The notes beneath the pieces were generated by a model. That model saw only the letters and a list, made by a program, of their open reading frames with translations, searched no databases and had not been told where the DNA came from. Position numbers and translations under genes: made by a program. Source: Nitrospirota bacterium (lineage in GTDB: Bacteria > Nitrospirota > Nitrospiria > Nitrospirales > Nitrospiraceae). Taken from it: a DNA stretch of 64,000 nucleotides. Below, piece after piece: positions 45,533 through 53,923 of this stretch (position 1 is its first letter; each line of letters opens with the position of its first letter). The DNA lies in contig JAUXVD010000008.1 of the NCBI GenBank assembly GCA_030684575.1, positions 62,001 through 126,000 on the forward strand. The letters run 5' to 3'.

Positions 45533-47392
45533 GTGGATGATCTGACTCGACAGCTCAGCGAACAGTTCGGCTTTGGCACCTTTCGGCCAGGCCAGGAGGA
45601 GGTCATTCGCGCCGTGCTGGCCGGACGCGACGCGATGACGGTCATGCCGACCGGGCAGGGGAAATCGCTCTGTTATCAATTGCCCGCGACCCTCTTGCCT
45701 GGGTTGACTCTGGTGATTTCTCCGCTGATCGCCCTTATGCAAGATCAGGTGGCGAGTTTGAAGCAGCGAGGGATCAAGGCGGCGGCGTTTCACTCGGGAC
45801 TGACCGGCTCTGAAAAGCACCGTGTGATTCAGGACCTCAACCAGAAACGGCTGCAATTGCTCTATCTGGCGCCGGAACGGATGCAGCATGAGGGCTTTCT
45901 CCAGCTCTTGCGTACCCTCTGGGTGTCGTTGTTGGTGGTCGACGAAGCCCATTGTATCTCTCAGTGGGGCCACGACTTCAGGCCCGACTATCTGAAAATC
46001 GGCCGCCTCCGGCAGGAACTCACGAACCCTCCCTGCCTCGCCTTGACGGCCACGGCGACCACCCGCGTGCAAGTCGATCTATGTAAACGCCTGTCGCTCC
46101 GCGATCCGCTCCGGTTGGTCTCGGGTTTTCGTCGGCCCAATCTGGCCCTCTCCGTCCGACCCTGTCAGTCGCGACAGGAGAAGCTGGCAACCTTGGAGCG
46201 GCTGGTCCGCGAGAGGGAGAAAGGCACGATCCTGGTCTATTGCGCCACGCGCCGGGCCGTCGAGGAAGTGGCGGACTGGCTCGGACAGTCAAACCAAGCG
46301 GTGGCCTACTACCATGCTGGTCTTTCAGATGAGGAGCGGCGGCTCGTGCACGACGATTTTCGTAGGGGGACCGTCAGGATCCTCGCTGCGACGAATGCCT
46401 TTGGGATGGGCATCGACAAGTCGGATGTCCGGCTGGTTGTCCATTTCGACATTCCGGGAAGTGTGGAGGCCTATTATCAAGAGGTCGGGCGGGCTGGCCG
46501 CGACGGACAGCCCGCTGCCTGTGTGCTGCTGTTCCATGAACGGGATCTGGCCACGCAGGAATATTTCATCCAGCTCGCGGCAAAGGATCCTGAAGGCTCC
46601 GACCGCGCCGCGCGGATGAGAACGTTACTTCAGGAAATGCTGGCGTATGTGTCCGTGCCGACCTGTCGGCAACTCGCGATCCTCGACTACTTCAGCGATG
46701 AAGCCGAGCGGGCCCTTGGTCCCTGCGGCCTCTGCGATCGCTGCGAGGTTCCGGTGCGGCAACTCAGCAGAGAGATCTCTCGTGACGATGCCGCTTCGGC
46801 AAAGGCCGTGCTGGAGACGGTGTCCTGGTGTGGGGGGCGCTTCGGGGTGAGCCGTATCGTCGAGATCCTTCGTGGCAGCCGTTCGAAAGCGCTGCTGGCA
46901 TTTGGCGGGGAAGCCTGTCCAACCTATGGGACTTGTCGTGCGCTCTCGAAGCCATCCGTGACCGGGCTGGTGAAGGGTCTGATCGATTCCGGCTATCTTC
47001 AGGTTGAAGGCGCGGAATATCCCACCATCGACCTGACTGGTCGAGGGCAGGAGATTCTGCGTGGGACCGGTGTTGTGCTCTTGAAGGCTGTGGAGGAGCG
47101 CCCGCGAGCGTCGTCGTTGAAGAAGCCGTCTCGCGATACAGCTGTGCCGAGCGTGGCCCTGGGATCCTCGCCGGCCGACCAGCAGATCTTCGAACGGCTC
47201 CGGCAGCTCCGCACGGAGCTGGCCGAAGAAGAGAACGTCGCGCCGTTCATCATTTTTCACGACAAAACGTTGAAAGCGATTGCCAGCTACAAGCCTGCGA
47301 CGTCGGCCGCGCTGTTGGACGTTCCAGGCATCGGCGATCTGAAGGCGGAGCGGTATGGCCGGCGCGTGTTGGCCGCGGTGAACGGGGAGTAG
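45533..47392 (+). CDS. recQ: ATP-dependent DNA helicase RecQ
   Basis: 619 aa from GTG 45533; TTG 45518 or 45452 are alternatives. 3'-5' superfamily 2 helicase in recombination and repair. FRPGQEEVI, Walker A with K44 (TGQGKS), DEAH box at residues 137-140, SALTATAT-like ALTATATTR, YHAGLSDEER, and QEVGRAGRDGQ. The zinc-binding Cys residues (CGLCDRCE) and RQC domain follow, then an HRDC-like end (FHDKTLKAIASYKP). Flanked by two CCCC..TACAAAGGGGAGG motifs. Confidence 0.93.
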   Translation: MDDLTRQLSEQFGFGTFRPGQEEVIRAVLAGRDAMTVMPTGQGKSLCYQLPATLLPGLTLVISPLIALMQDQVASLKQRGIKAAAFHSGLTGSEKHRVIQDLNQKRLQLLYLAPERMQHEGFLQLLRTLWVSLLVVDEAHCISQWGHDFRPDYLKIGRLRQELTNPPCLALTATATTRVQVDLCKRLSLRDPLRLVSGFRRPNLALSVRPCQSRQEKLATLERLVREREKGTILVYCATRRAVEEVADWLGQSNQAVAYYHAGLSDEERRLVHDDFRRGTVRILAATNAFGMGIDKSDVRLVVHFDIPGSVEAYYQEVGRAGRDGQPAACVLLFHERDLATQEYFIQLAAKDPEGSDRAARMRTLLQEMLAYVSVPTCRQLAILDYFSDEAERALGPCGLCDRCEVPVRQLSREISRDDAASAKAVLETVSWCGGRFGVSRIVEILRGSRSKALLAFGGEACPTYGTCRALSKPSVTGLVKGLIDSGYLQVEGAEYPTIDLTGRGQEILRGTGVVLLKAVEERPRASSLKKPSRDTAVPSVALGSSPADQQIFERLRQLRTELAEEENVAPFIIFHDKTLKAIASYKPATSAALLDVPGIGDLKAERYGRRVLAAVNGE

Positions 47393-47401
47393 TAGCATTC
47401 A

Positions 47402-47486
47402 GCCATCAGCCTCTTCGCCCTCCTCGCCTCCCCTTACAAAGGGGAGGAACCGGTTAGACGTCTGATTGCTGACGGCTGACTGCTAC
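47402..47486. repeat. Inverted repeat between recQ and thrH
   Basis: Arms AGCCATCAGCC (47401) and GCTGACGGCTGACTGCT (near 47470-47486) of heptad type (GCTGACG, GCTGACT) surround the perfect hairpin CCTCCCCTT-ACA-AAGGGGAGG at 47427-47447. Lies between convergent genes and may terminate both. Confidence 0.6.
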
Positions 47487-48100
47487 TTCAAATTTCCCGC
47501 CTTCTTGAAGCATGCTTGCAGCTCTGCATAGTTCTTCGTCACCGAAAACTGGGGAAATTCCTTGGGCAGATGATCCGGCGGACAGAAGAAGAATCCCGCA
47601 TCGGCTTCTCCTAACATGGCCGTGTCGTTGTAGGCATCGCCGGCAGCCATGGTGAAGAAATTCAGCGATTTGAACGCGGCCACCGAATGTTTCTTCTGGT
47701 TCGGCATCCGCATGTGGAAATTCACGATGCGTCCGGCAGGATCGATCTCCAGCTGGTTGCAAAAGAGCGTTGGAAATCCCAGTTGGCGCATCAGCGGCTG
47801 GGCGAACTGGTAGAACGTATCGGATAAGATGATCACCTGGCAGCGTTCGCGAATCCAGGCGACAAAATCGTTGGCCCCTTCCATCGGCCCCATGTTGGCG
47901 ATGACGCTTTGGATGTCGTGGATGGTGAGTTTGTGCTGATCGAGAATGGCCAGGCGCCGTTTCATCAAGGCATCGTAGTCCGGCATCTCGCGGGTGGTCA
48001 TCTTCAATTCGTCGATGCCGGTCTTGATAGCGACGTTGATCCAGATCTCTGGCACTAACACGCCTTCCAAATCTAAACAGACGATGATGGGTTTGTGCAT
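47483..48100 (-). CDS. thrH: Bifunctional phosphoserine phosphatase / homoserine phosphotransferase ThrH-like
   Basis: 205 aa HAD-superfamily protein. Motif I DLEGVLVPEIW (rather than DxDGT) is the signature of ThrH; motif II ILSDTF; motif III with a basic residue near MPNQKKHSV; motif IV AAGDAYNDTAML. ThrH of Pseudomonas dephosphorylates phosphoserine and can transfer phosphate to homoserine, bypassing thrB. It stands alone here, far from the threonine cluster. ATG 48100 is chosen, with GAGG eight bases upstream. Confidence 0.9.
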   Translation of the reverse strand: MHKPIIVCLDLEGVLVPEIWINVAIKTGIDELKMTTREMPDYDALMKRRLAILDQHKLTIHDIQSVIANMGPMEGANDFVAWIRERCQVIILSDTFYQFAQPLMRQLGFPTLFCNQLEIDPAGRIVNFHMRMPNQKKHSVAAFKSLNFFTMAAGDAYNDTAMLGEADAGFFFCPPDHLPKEFPQFSVTKNYAELQACFKKAGNLK

Positions 48101-48140
48101 TTTGTTTTCCTCTTGTTCTGTGTGTGTCAAATGGACATCA

Positions 48141-48230
48141 GGCTTGAGGCGCGAGGCAAGTGGCTAGAGGCGAGTACGACGATCCGTCTCTTTCGGCGCC
48201 TCTCGCCTCTCACCCCTCGCCTCGTGCCTG
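48141..48230. repeat. GGCNAGN heptad inverted repeat H
   Basis: Left arm 48141-48175 is five successive heptads (GGCTTGA, GGCGCGA, GGCAAGT, GGCTAGA, GGCGAGT). Right arm 48196-48230 is the complement type. The 3' end and stop of the YkgJ gene lie inside. Confidence 0.88.
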
Positions 48231-48994
48231 TTTGTAAACGCCTGGCTGAGAAACCGCCACATGTTGTCGAGGACTTGGTCCAGGAGGGATGAGCCTGGCC
48301 AGGTCCGTCTGGATTCTTCTACGTGCCGCTCGGCCCATTCCAAGGCCATCGGGAGCGGAATGAGTCGAGGCGGAGAATCGGTCAATGTTCCCCAGACCAG
48401 CCCCAGGATGGACCCAATGCGCATCGAGACCGGCAGCGGGGTCACCGGATTCTGCACCAGATCCTGACAGAGTTCCGCCGGTGAGGTAACGAGAAGTTCA
48501 CGGCAGGCGGCCGGTCGTGCCTCGTAGATCGAACACATCTCATCCTCTAAATAGGGACAGGGGATTCTCAACGCATAGTAGGCCCGGTTGATCGGGTCGA
48601 GTTCTTCATCCGGCATCGGCCTGGAAGCCTCTGCGACATCGTTGAGCCGGTCCCAGACAGCCTCGCGCGTCAAGCGATCTTTCGTGGTGCTGATGCGCTG
48701 TTGCAGCTGGGTTCGTCGATCGGTCGGCAACTGCTCCACATACTCGCGTAGCGCGAATGCCTCCGGTGCGGACAACGGAACTAACATCCGGCAACAGGCG
48801 GCGCAGCCCATCTGGCAGGAGATGGTGAGGCCTGCTTCACGCGCCTGGTGGACTTCCAGCGCTGCGGCTTCTTCCCCCAGGCGGCGTGACACTGGGACTA
48901 TTGCGGTGATGGGAATGAGTCCCGTCGGTACGTCGATGGCCGTGGTCAGTCGCCCGGCTGGGGTATTCAACGCGACTTCAAATCGTTCGACCAT
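48164..48994 (-). CDS. YkgJ-family cysteine-cluster protein
   Basis: 276 aa. Fe/Zn-binding cysteine cluster: CQMGCAACC near residue 60, then CPYLEDEMCSIYEARPAACREL. The family (UPF0153/YkgJ) is thought to bind a metal; function unknown. The last 22 residues (rich in Arg/Glu) are encoded by the heptad repeat. Confidence 0.85.
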   Translation of the reverse strand: MVERFEVALNTPAGRLTTAIDVPTGLIPITAIVPVSRRLGEEAAALEVHQAREAGLTISCQMGCAACCRMLVPLSAPEAFALREYVEQLPTDRRTQLQQRISTTKDRLTREAVWDRLNDVAEASRPMPDEELDPINRAYYALRIPCPYLEDEMCSIYEARPAACRELLVTSPAELCQDLVQNPVTPLPVSMRIGSILGLVWGTLTDSPPRLIPLPMALEWAERHVEESRRTWPGSSLLDQVLDNMWRFLSQAFTNRHEARGERREAPKETDRRTRL

Positions 48995-49134
48995 ACAATC
49001 CCTTTATCCCGTACCTCTGGTCCCGTGCCGATTTCACGTCGGCATCATAGAGAACGGCTTGTGGACTGGTCAACTGAGCCGGTTCTTGCTCCCTCCCAGG
49101 CATACCCGCATAATGTGGGCAAAAGGAGAGCGGT

Positions 49135-49509
49135 ATGGCTCTGTCTGGTCATGTGGTGGGGTTGCTCAAAGAGTATATGGTGGATCTGGTCGAGCAGGCG
49201 AAGCAGGAGACATCGGCGCAGGAGCGGTTCGGATTTACGGTGACGCCCTATCGGCCGGATCAGGCGATCTCCGATCTCCTGGCGCTGTTGGATGACCGTA
49301 TTGAATCTGAAGGGATGCAAGTGGGCCTGCCTGAAGGCTTTCTCCATCAGATGTGGAGTCTCTGTAATGACGCGACGGCGCAGGTATGCGACCGGGTGTG
49401 GATCGAGGGGAACATCGGGAGTCAGGCTGCCAGTCGGGCCAGGGTCCGAGAGTTGACGTATCGGGCGCTGATTCAATACATTGAAACCTCCGACCGGGAG
49501 AGTCATTGA
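49135..49509 (+). CDS. Hypothetical protein, 124 aa
   Basis: Soluble, helix-rich protein with an early VVGLLKEYMVDLVEQAKQE helix and LYRAL-type C-terminal helix; no family recognised. Good Shine-Dalgarno (AAGGAGA) seven bases before ATG. Ends 3 bases before the likely start of the sugar dehydrogenase gene, so they are probably co-transcribed. Confidence 0.7.
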   Translation: MALSGHVVGLLKEYMVDLVEQAKQETSAQERFGFTVTPYRPDQAISDLLALLDDRIESEGMQVGLPEGFLHQMWSLCNDATAQVCDRVWIEGNIGSQAASRARVRELTYRALIQYIETSDRESH

Positions 49510-49511
49510 TC

Positions 49512-50696
49512 ATGCAAGACCTGTCCCTTCGATGCTGCGCAACCCTAGGCCTTGGTCTTACACTCGCTCTGCTGCTGTCCCCACCTGTGAAGGCCGGAGC
49601 TGAATCAGCTCCAACTCAATCCTCGTCGATCCGCCTCATGCCTCTCGTCACTGCGGGACTCGAACGTCCGCTGTTTCTCACGCATGCCGGTGATGGGTCT
49701 CGGCGCCTGTTTGTGGTGGAGCAGCCTGGAACGATACGTATTATTGACCGAGGCATTCTGCAGAAAGACCCGTTTTTAGATGTGCGCGATCGTGTGGCGA
49801 CGGACGACCCTGAGCGAGGGTTCTTGGGGCTGGCGTTTCATCCGGATTACCGCCGCAACGGGCGGTTCTTCGTCAATTACACGAGGCAACCGGATGGGGC
49901 CACGGTCGTCGCGGAGTATCGACGCGGCGCTGCGCCTGATGCGGCTCTGCGGAGCGAGCGCGTGATCCTGGTCGTCAAGCAGCCCGACTCCAATCACAAT
50001 GGCGGGATGGTCGCGTTCGGACCTGATGGGTATCTCTATATCGGTCTTGGCGACGGAGGAGGGCTGGGCGACCCGGGCAATCGTGCGCAAAATCCCGATG
50101 AGCTGTTAGGCAAAATCTTGCGGATCGATGTGGACCATGGCGATCCCTACGCGATCCCGCCGGATAACCCGTTTGCCAAGGCGGGTGGTCGTCCGGAGAT
50201 CTATGCCGTCGGCTTGCGGAATCCCTGGCGTTTTTCCTTCGACCTCACGAAGGCGGACCTTTGGGTTGCCGATGTGGGGCAGTATAAGTGGGAGGAGGTC
50301 GATCTTGTCACACGAGGAGGGAATTACGGGTGGCGTGTGATGGAGGGACTCCATTGTTTCAAGCCCGCCGACGCCTGCTCGACGAAGGGGTTCATTCCAC
50401 CCGTTATGGAATATGGTCATGCGGGAGATCGTAGCAAGGGAGGACGCTGCTCGATTATCGGCGGCTACGTCTATCGCGGTCGCGCGATGCCGGCGCTTAA
50501 GGGAGTCTATGTGTTTGGCGATTTCTGCAGCGGTGAAGTGTTGACCTTCAGTCAATCAGCCGAAGGAGGGAGCGGAGCGGATCCCACGGTGTTGATCAAG
50601 GCTGGCTTTTGGATTTCCTCGTTCGGGCAGGATGAAGAAGGGGAGCTCTATGTCTTGGATCACGGCGGCGGCATCTATCGGTTGATCCCTCGTTGA
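49512..50696 (+). CDS. Exported PQQ-dependent sugar (aldose) dehydrogenase-like propeller
   Basis: 394 aa with signal peptide (TLGLGLTLALLLSPPVKAG). Six-bladed propeller of the soluble glucose dehydrogenase/YliI type: ERGFLGLAFHPDY, the active-site His in SNHNGGMVAFGPDG, LYIGLGDGGGLGDPGN, GLRNPWRFSFD, WEEVDLV, and GGNYGWRVMEG. Cys pairs may form disulphides. ATG 49512 is preferred to TTG 49506. The substrate is unknown; many homologues lack confirmed PQQ activity. Confidence 0.88.
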   Translation: MQDLSLRCCATLGLGLTLALLLSPPVKAGAESAPTQSSSIRLMPLVTAGLERPLFLTHAGDGSRRLFVVEQPGTIRIIDRGILQKDPFLDVRDRVATDDPERGFLGLAFHPDYRRNGRFFVNYTRQPDGATVVAEYRRGAAPDAALRSERVILVVKQPDSNHNGGMVAFGPDGYLYIGLGDGGGLGDPGNRAQNPDELLGKILRIDVDHGDPYAIPPDNPFAKAGGRPEIYAVGLRNPWRFSFDLTKADLWVADVGQYKWEEVDLVTRGGNYGWRVMEGLHCFKPADACSTKGFIPPVMEYGHAGDRSKGGRCSIIGGYVYRGRAMPALKGVYVFGDFCSGEVLTFSQSAEGGSGADPTVLIKAGFWISSFGQDEEGELYVLDHGGGIYRLIPR

Positions 50697-50702
50697 TGAG
50701 GC

Positions 50703-51515
50703 CTACAGTTTCCCTGCCAGCCAATAGACTACGATACCGGCCAGCTCCGTGATCGCTCCCGTCGTCTGTTGTAACGCGGAGCCGTTTGGCAGGATATCAA
50801 GCAGGTTGATGTCCTCCCAGTTTTCTCGCGGAACGTTCTGTGCGACATACCCGCAGGGGGCCGGCGTGACGCGGAATCCCTGCTTGGTGAACACCGGCAC
50901 GGCACGTGGCAGATGGCTGGCTGAGCTGACGAGGAGAATCGAGGCGGGTCCGATCAGCCGTTTGGTCCCCGTCGCGTTCTCATAGGTGTTCCTCGCGTCA
51001 GGATCGATTTTAGCGGCGGACTCGGGAACGCCGAGGCGAACGGCCCATCGTTTCATTTCGACCGCTTCCTGGGGGCCCGCTCCGAAGATTCTGGCATCCC
51101 CCCCCGTCAGTACCAATGTCGGGGCATAGCCCTGTTGGAACAGATCCACGCCGCAGGTGGTTCGATCTCTGGAATAGGAGGACGGTTCGGTGGTTGGTCG
51201 AAGCGACCCCTTCTCATCGATGCCTCCCCCCAAGACCACGATCGCATCAAAGCGATCGGATTGCGCCAGTTGCGGGGGCTGGTACCAGGACTCAAGCGAA
51301 CCGATCAGCGAGGTGGCAATCAACGGGTTGGAGGTCGCCGCGAGGAGCAGGAGCGCGGACAAGACGAGCAGGCGTACCCACCGCAGGCGCTCCGGTGAGA
51401 ACGGAAAGAGGGCTAGGGCCGTGGCCGCGCCGAGGAGCAGTACTATCCAGGTCAGCGGGTAGAGGCCGTACTTGACGAACTTATAGAGACCGAAGAAGAA
51501 TGGAGTCAGTTCCAT
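50703..51515 (-). CDS. YdcF/ElyC-family (DUF218) membrane protein
   Basis: 270 aa. Two N-terminal membrane spans (PLTWIVLLLGAATALALF and a second), then a periplasmic DUF218 domain: AIVVLGGGIDEKG, LVLTGGDARIFG, EAVEMKRWAVRLG, and LVSSASHLPRAVPVF. Family members affect peptidoglycan/ECA precursor metabolism (ElyC) or vancomycin resistance. Convergent with the dehydrogenase gene, 6 bases apart. Confidence 0.88.
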   Translation of the reverse strand: MELTPFFFGLYKFVKYGLYPLTWIVLLLGAATALALFPFSPERLRWVRLLVLSALLLLAATSNPLIATSLIGSLESWYQPPQLAQSDRFDAIVVLGGGIDEKGSLRPTTEPSSYSRDRTTCGVDLFQQGYAPTLVLTGGDARIFGAGPQEAVEMKRWAVRLGVPESAAKIDPDARNTYENATGTKRLIGPASILLVSSASHLPRAVPVFTKQGFRVTPAPCGYVAQNVPRENWEDINLLDILPNGSALQQTTGAITELAGIVVYWLAGKL

Positions 51516-51597
51516 CGACGAACCTCAATTGAGAGCGAGACATCGCCGACAGCATACAGGGAACGAGTCGAATGACCAAGCAGGAAGAGGGGACGCA

Positions 51598-52080
51598 ATG
51601 ACACAGGCGCGCCGTTATTGGCTGATGAAATCGGAACCGCGCGTGTTTTCGATCGAGGATCTTGCCCAGTCTCCCAAGCAGATGACCGGGTGGGATGGGG
51701 TGCGGAACTATCAGGCGCGTAACTTTATGCGTGAGATGACGGTCGGCGACCAGGTGCTGTTTTACCATAGTAATGCCGAGCCACCGGCTGTGGTGGGAAT
51801 TGCAGAGGTGGTGCGGACGGCTTATCCAGACACGACGCAGTTCGAGAAGTCGCATCATCATTACGATCCGGCCAGCGATCCCTCTGCCCCTCGGTGGGAT
51901 ATGGTGGATATTCGGTATCGCCAGACATTGAAGACGAGTCTGTCGCTCGACCGACTGAGGCAGGAGCCGAGGCTGAAGGATATGGTGTTGCTGCGAAAGG
52001 GGTCTCGCCTCTCGGTCCAACCGGTGACGGAAGCGGAATGGGCGGTGGTACTGAGGCTTGCCGGAGCGAAGGTCAGCTAA
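51598..52080 (+). CDS. EVE-domain (PUA-like) protein
   Basis: 160 aa. YWLMKSEPRVFSIEDL, WDGVRNYQARNFMREM, VGDQVLFYHSNAEPPAVVG and the DP-x-DP-type region form the EVE domain, a PUA-like fold that binds modified bases in nucleic acids. EVE proteins are often small solo domains of unclear role. ATG 51598 has GAGGGG upstream and is preferred to an upstream start in frame. Confidence 0.92.
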   Translation: MTQARRYWLMKSEPRVFSIEDLAQSPKQMTGWDGVRNYQARNFMREMTVGDQVLFYHSNAEPPAVVGIAEVVRTAYPDTTQFEKSHHHYDPASDPSAPRWDMVDIRYRQTLKTSLSLDRLRQEPRLKDMVLLRKGSRLSVQPVTEAEWAVVLRLAGAKVS

Positions 52081-52151
52081 CGGGATAACTGTTTGTGTAT
52101 TTCAGGGTTTCTTTGGCCTTGCCCATAGGGGTATGAGGAAAATATTTTTCG

Positions 52152-52272
52152 GGATGCTCAAAAAGTTCGTCCCGCAAGGCCGGAGGCGAGTCGAACCCGG
52201 AGACGTACCCTCTGTGGTACGTTGAGGATTTCGATGAGCCGAGAACGAAGCGGGCGGATTTTTTCAGCATCC
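52152..52272. repeat. REP-like imperfect palindromic element, 121 bp
   Basis: Ends GGATGCT (52152-52158) and AGCATCC (52266-52272) are perfect inverted repeats, continuing imperfectly inward (AAAAA/TTTTTT, CCCGC/GCGGG). The centre has the perfect hairpin CGTACC-CTCTGT-GGTACG (52203-52220). Non-coding. I recall similar palindromes being common in Nitrospira genomes, but could not check. Confidence 0.7.
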
Positions 52273-52274
52273 TG

Positions 52275-52523
52275 CTAGTTCTTGGCTTTGCCGGTGTCCA
52301 AATACCGATGCTGCCAGTCAAGCCAGGCATGGCCCAATTCGTGGGCTAGAATGTAGCGCCGCCTGGTCACGGGCAGGCGCTTACGAAGATAGATGGTCTT
52401 GGTGGTGTCGTCCCAGATGCCGTCGGCATCGGGGTCCCGGCGGTCCATGTCGGTATCAGACAGTTGCCGCACGGATATCCGGAAGCCGAAGGGGAGCACG
52501 ACTCGTGAAGGCATGCGCAACAT
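52275..52523 (-). CDS. Small ImmA/IrrE-like metallopeptidase-type protein
   Basis: 82 aa. HELGHAWLDW gives a zinc-peptidase HExxH; preceded by a beta-hairpin TKTIYLRKRLPVTRRR as in ImmA/IrrE. The protein is much shorter than typical members (about 150-200 aa), so it may be a minimal or truncated form. Its C-terminus ends two bases from the REP-like palindrome, which suggests the element clipped the gene. AGGAA lies about nine bases upstream of the ATG. Confidence 0.68.
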   Translation of the reverse strand: MLRMPSRVVLPFGFRISVRQLSDTDMDRRDPDADGIWDDTTKTIYLRKRLPVTRRRYILAHELGHAWLDWQHRYLDTGKAKN

Positions 52524-52834
52524 GATCGTCGTTCCTGGTTGTGTACCAGCCTATCACAAACTCATTTCCCCGTTCACGGCTCGGACTGTCAGGAAAATCA
52601 ACGATTTAAACCGTTACTTCTCTGGTAGGCTCGTGCAGGCTCCGGTCTATTTTTATCGGTAAGGATAGGCGGCTACTGTGGGCTATAGGCTCAAGCGCTC
52701 TCTGGATATTGACCGCTTCTCGTCAAGGGAGGATATCGGATAGGAGCAACCCTGCCGCCATTCAGATGGAACCGCTCACGAGATGTTCATTGGGCTCTCA
52801 GTCAGGAGTATACTCATAACATGTGAGGTCTCCC
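52524..52834. other. Gap between ImmA/IrrE-like gene and lysine cluster
   Basis: 311 bases. No reading frame of substance seen. It would hold the promoters of both flanking divergent genes; a candidate promoter for the plus strand is listed separately. Confidence 0.5.
52786..52814 (+). promoter_or_regulatory. Candidate promoter of the lysine-degradation cluster
   Basis: TTCATT (52786-52791), 17-base spacer, TATACT (52809-52814), which sits in the palindrome GAGTATACTC. The -35 match is weak (3 of 6). Confidence 0.4.
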
Positions 52835-53923
52835 ATGCATCGCGTACTGGTCCTCGGTGCTGGAAAGATTGGCTCTCTGGTTGCCTGTCTCTTATCGGAG
52901 AACGGTGAGTATGAAGTCACGCTGGGGGATATCAGCCTCGATGCCTCCAAGCGGTTTATTCGTGAACTCGGTCTCTTGCGAGTCACGCCTCTGCTTCTCG
53001 ATGCCCGGCATCCTGACACCATCAGCTCATATCTCACAGCGCATCGATTCGATGCGGTCCTGTCGAGCCTCCCCTATTTCTGCAATCCGATTGTCGCCGG
53101 ATTGGCCCGGGAACATCGTCTGCACTATTTTGACCTGACGGAAGATGTCGATGTCACCAATCAGGTCAAGGTCCTGAGCATCGACTCGCCGCAGGCCTTT
53201 GTGCCGCAATGCGGTCTGGCCCCCGGATTCATCAGCATTGCGGCGCAGGACTTGATCACCCATTTCGAGACGGTGGATACGATCAAAATGCGGGTCGGAG
53301 CTCTGCCCGTGCATCCCAGTAATGCCCTCAAGTATTCGCTGACCTGGTCGACCGATGGGCTCATCAATGAGTACGGCAACACCTGTTACGGAATCGAAGG
53401 AGGAGAAAAGGTGTCCCTCCAGCCCCTCGAAGGTTATGAGACAATCTCGGTGGACGGGCTCCTGTACGAAGCGTTCAACACTTCTGGAGGATTGGGAACA
53501 TTGGCCGATACCTATGCGGGGAAAGTCCAGACCATGAACTACAAGACGCTCCGCTATCCGGGCCATTGCGAGAAAATTCATCTATTGATGAACGATCTCA
53601 AGCTGAACGAGGATCGGGACACGCTCAAGCGAATTCTCGAACGGGCGATTCCTCAGACATTGCAAGATGTCGTGCTGATCTATGCCTCCGTGACGGGGAG
53701 GAGGGAGGGCGCGTTGTTTGAGGAGAACTATGTGAAGAAAATCTATCCCCAATGTATTAAGGGGAAGCTCTGGTCGGCCATTCAAGTCACGACCGCTTCC
53801 AGCCTCTGTGCCGTTGCGGACCTCGTGCTCCAAAATCCTGAGCGATATAAGGGGTTCGTGACTCAGGAATCGTTCCCATTGTACGACTTCCTCGAGAACC
53901 GGTTTGGAGCCTGCTATCGATGA
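52835..53923 (+). CDS. Saccharopine/lysine dehydrogenase-like NAD(P)-dependent oxidoreductase
   Basis: 362 aa. N-terminal Rossmann fold with G8-A-G-K-I-G13, then the FDAVLSSLPYF segment and the C-terminal saccharopine-dehydrogenase domain (LKYSLTWSTDGLINEY). Similar proteins are lysine 6-dehydrogenases or saccharopine reductases. The next two genes (aminoadipate semialdehyde dehydrogenase-like and DUF1338-like) point to lysine breakdown. ATG 52835 has GAGG upstream; GTG 52823 is an alternative. Stop overlaps the next ATG by 4 bases. Confidence 0.85.
   Translation: MHRVLVLGAGKIGSLVACLLSENGEYEVTLGDISLDASKRFIRELGLLRVTPLLLDARHPDTISSYLTAHRFDAVLSSLPYFCNPIVAGLAREHRLHYFDLTEDVDVTNQVKVLSIDSPQAFVPQCGLAPGFISIAAQDLITHFETVDTIKMRVGALPVHPSNALKYSLTWSTDGLINEYGNTCYGIEGGEKVSLQPLEGYETISVDGLLYEAFNTSGGLGTLADTYAGKVQTMNYKTLRYPGHCEKIHLLMNDLKLNEDRDTLKRILERAIPQTLQDVVLIYASVTGRREGALFEENYVKKIYPQCIKGKLWSAIQVTTASSLCAVADLVLQNPERYKGFVTQESFPLYDFLENRFGACYR

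Noticed and set aside
45356-47447. recQ as a mobile unit between two CCCC-TACAAAGGGGAGG motifs
   Set aside because: The two motifs are short, not extended terminal repeats, and no transposase or target duplication is seen. The motif is a common intergenic hairpin.
34721-48230. CRISPR array as explanation of the heptad repeats
   Set aside because: Units are 7 bases without spacers, arms are inverted, and no cas gene is present.
52073-52330. 85-codon minus-strand frame through the palindromic element
   Set aside because: It merely translates the REP-like element and the space behind it; no ribosome-binding site or known domain, and it overlaps the HELGH gene.
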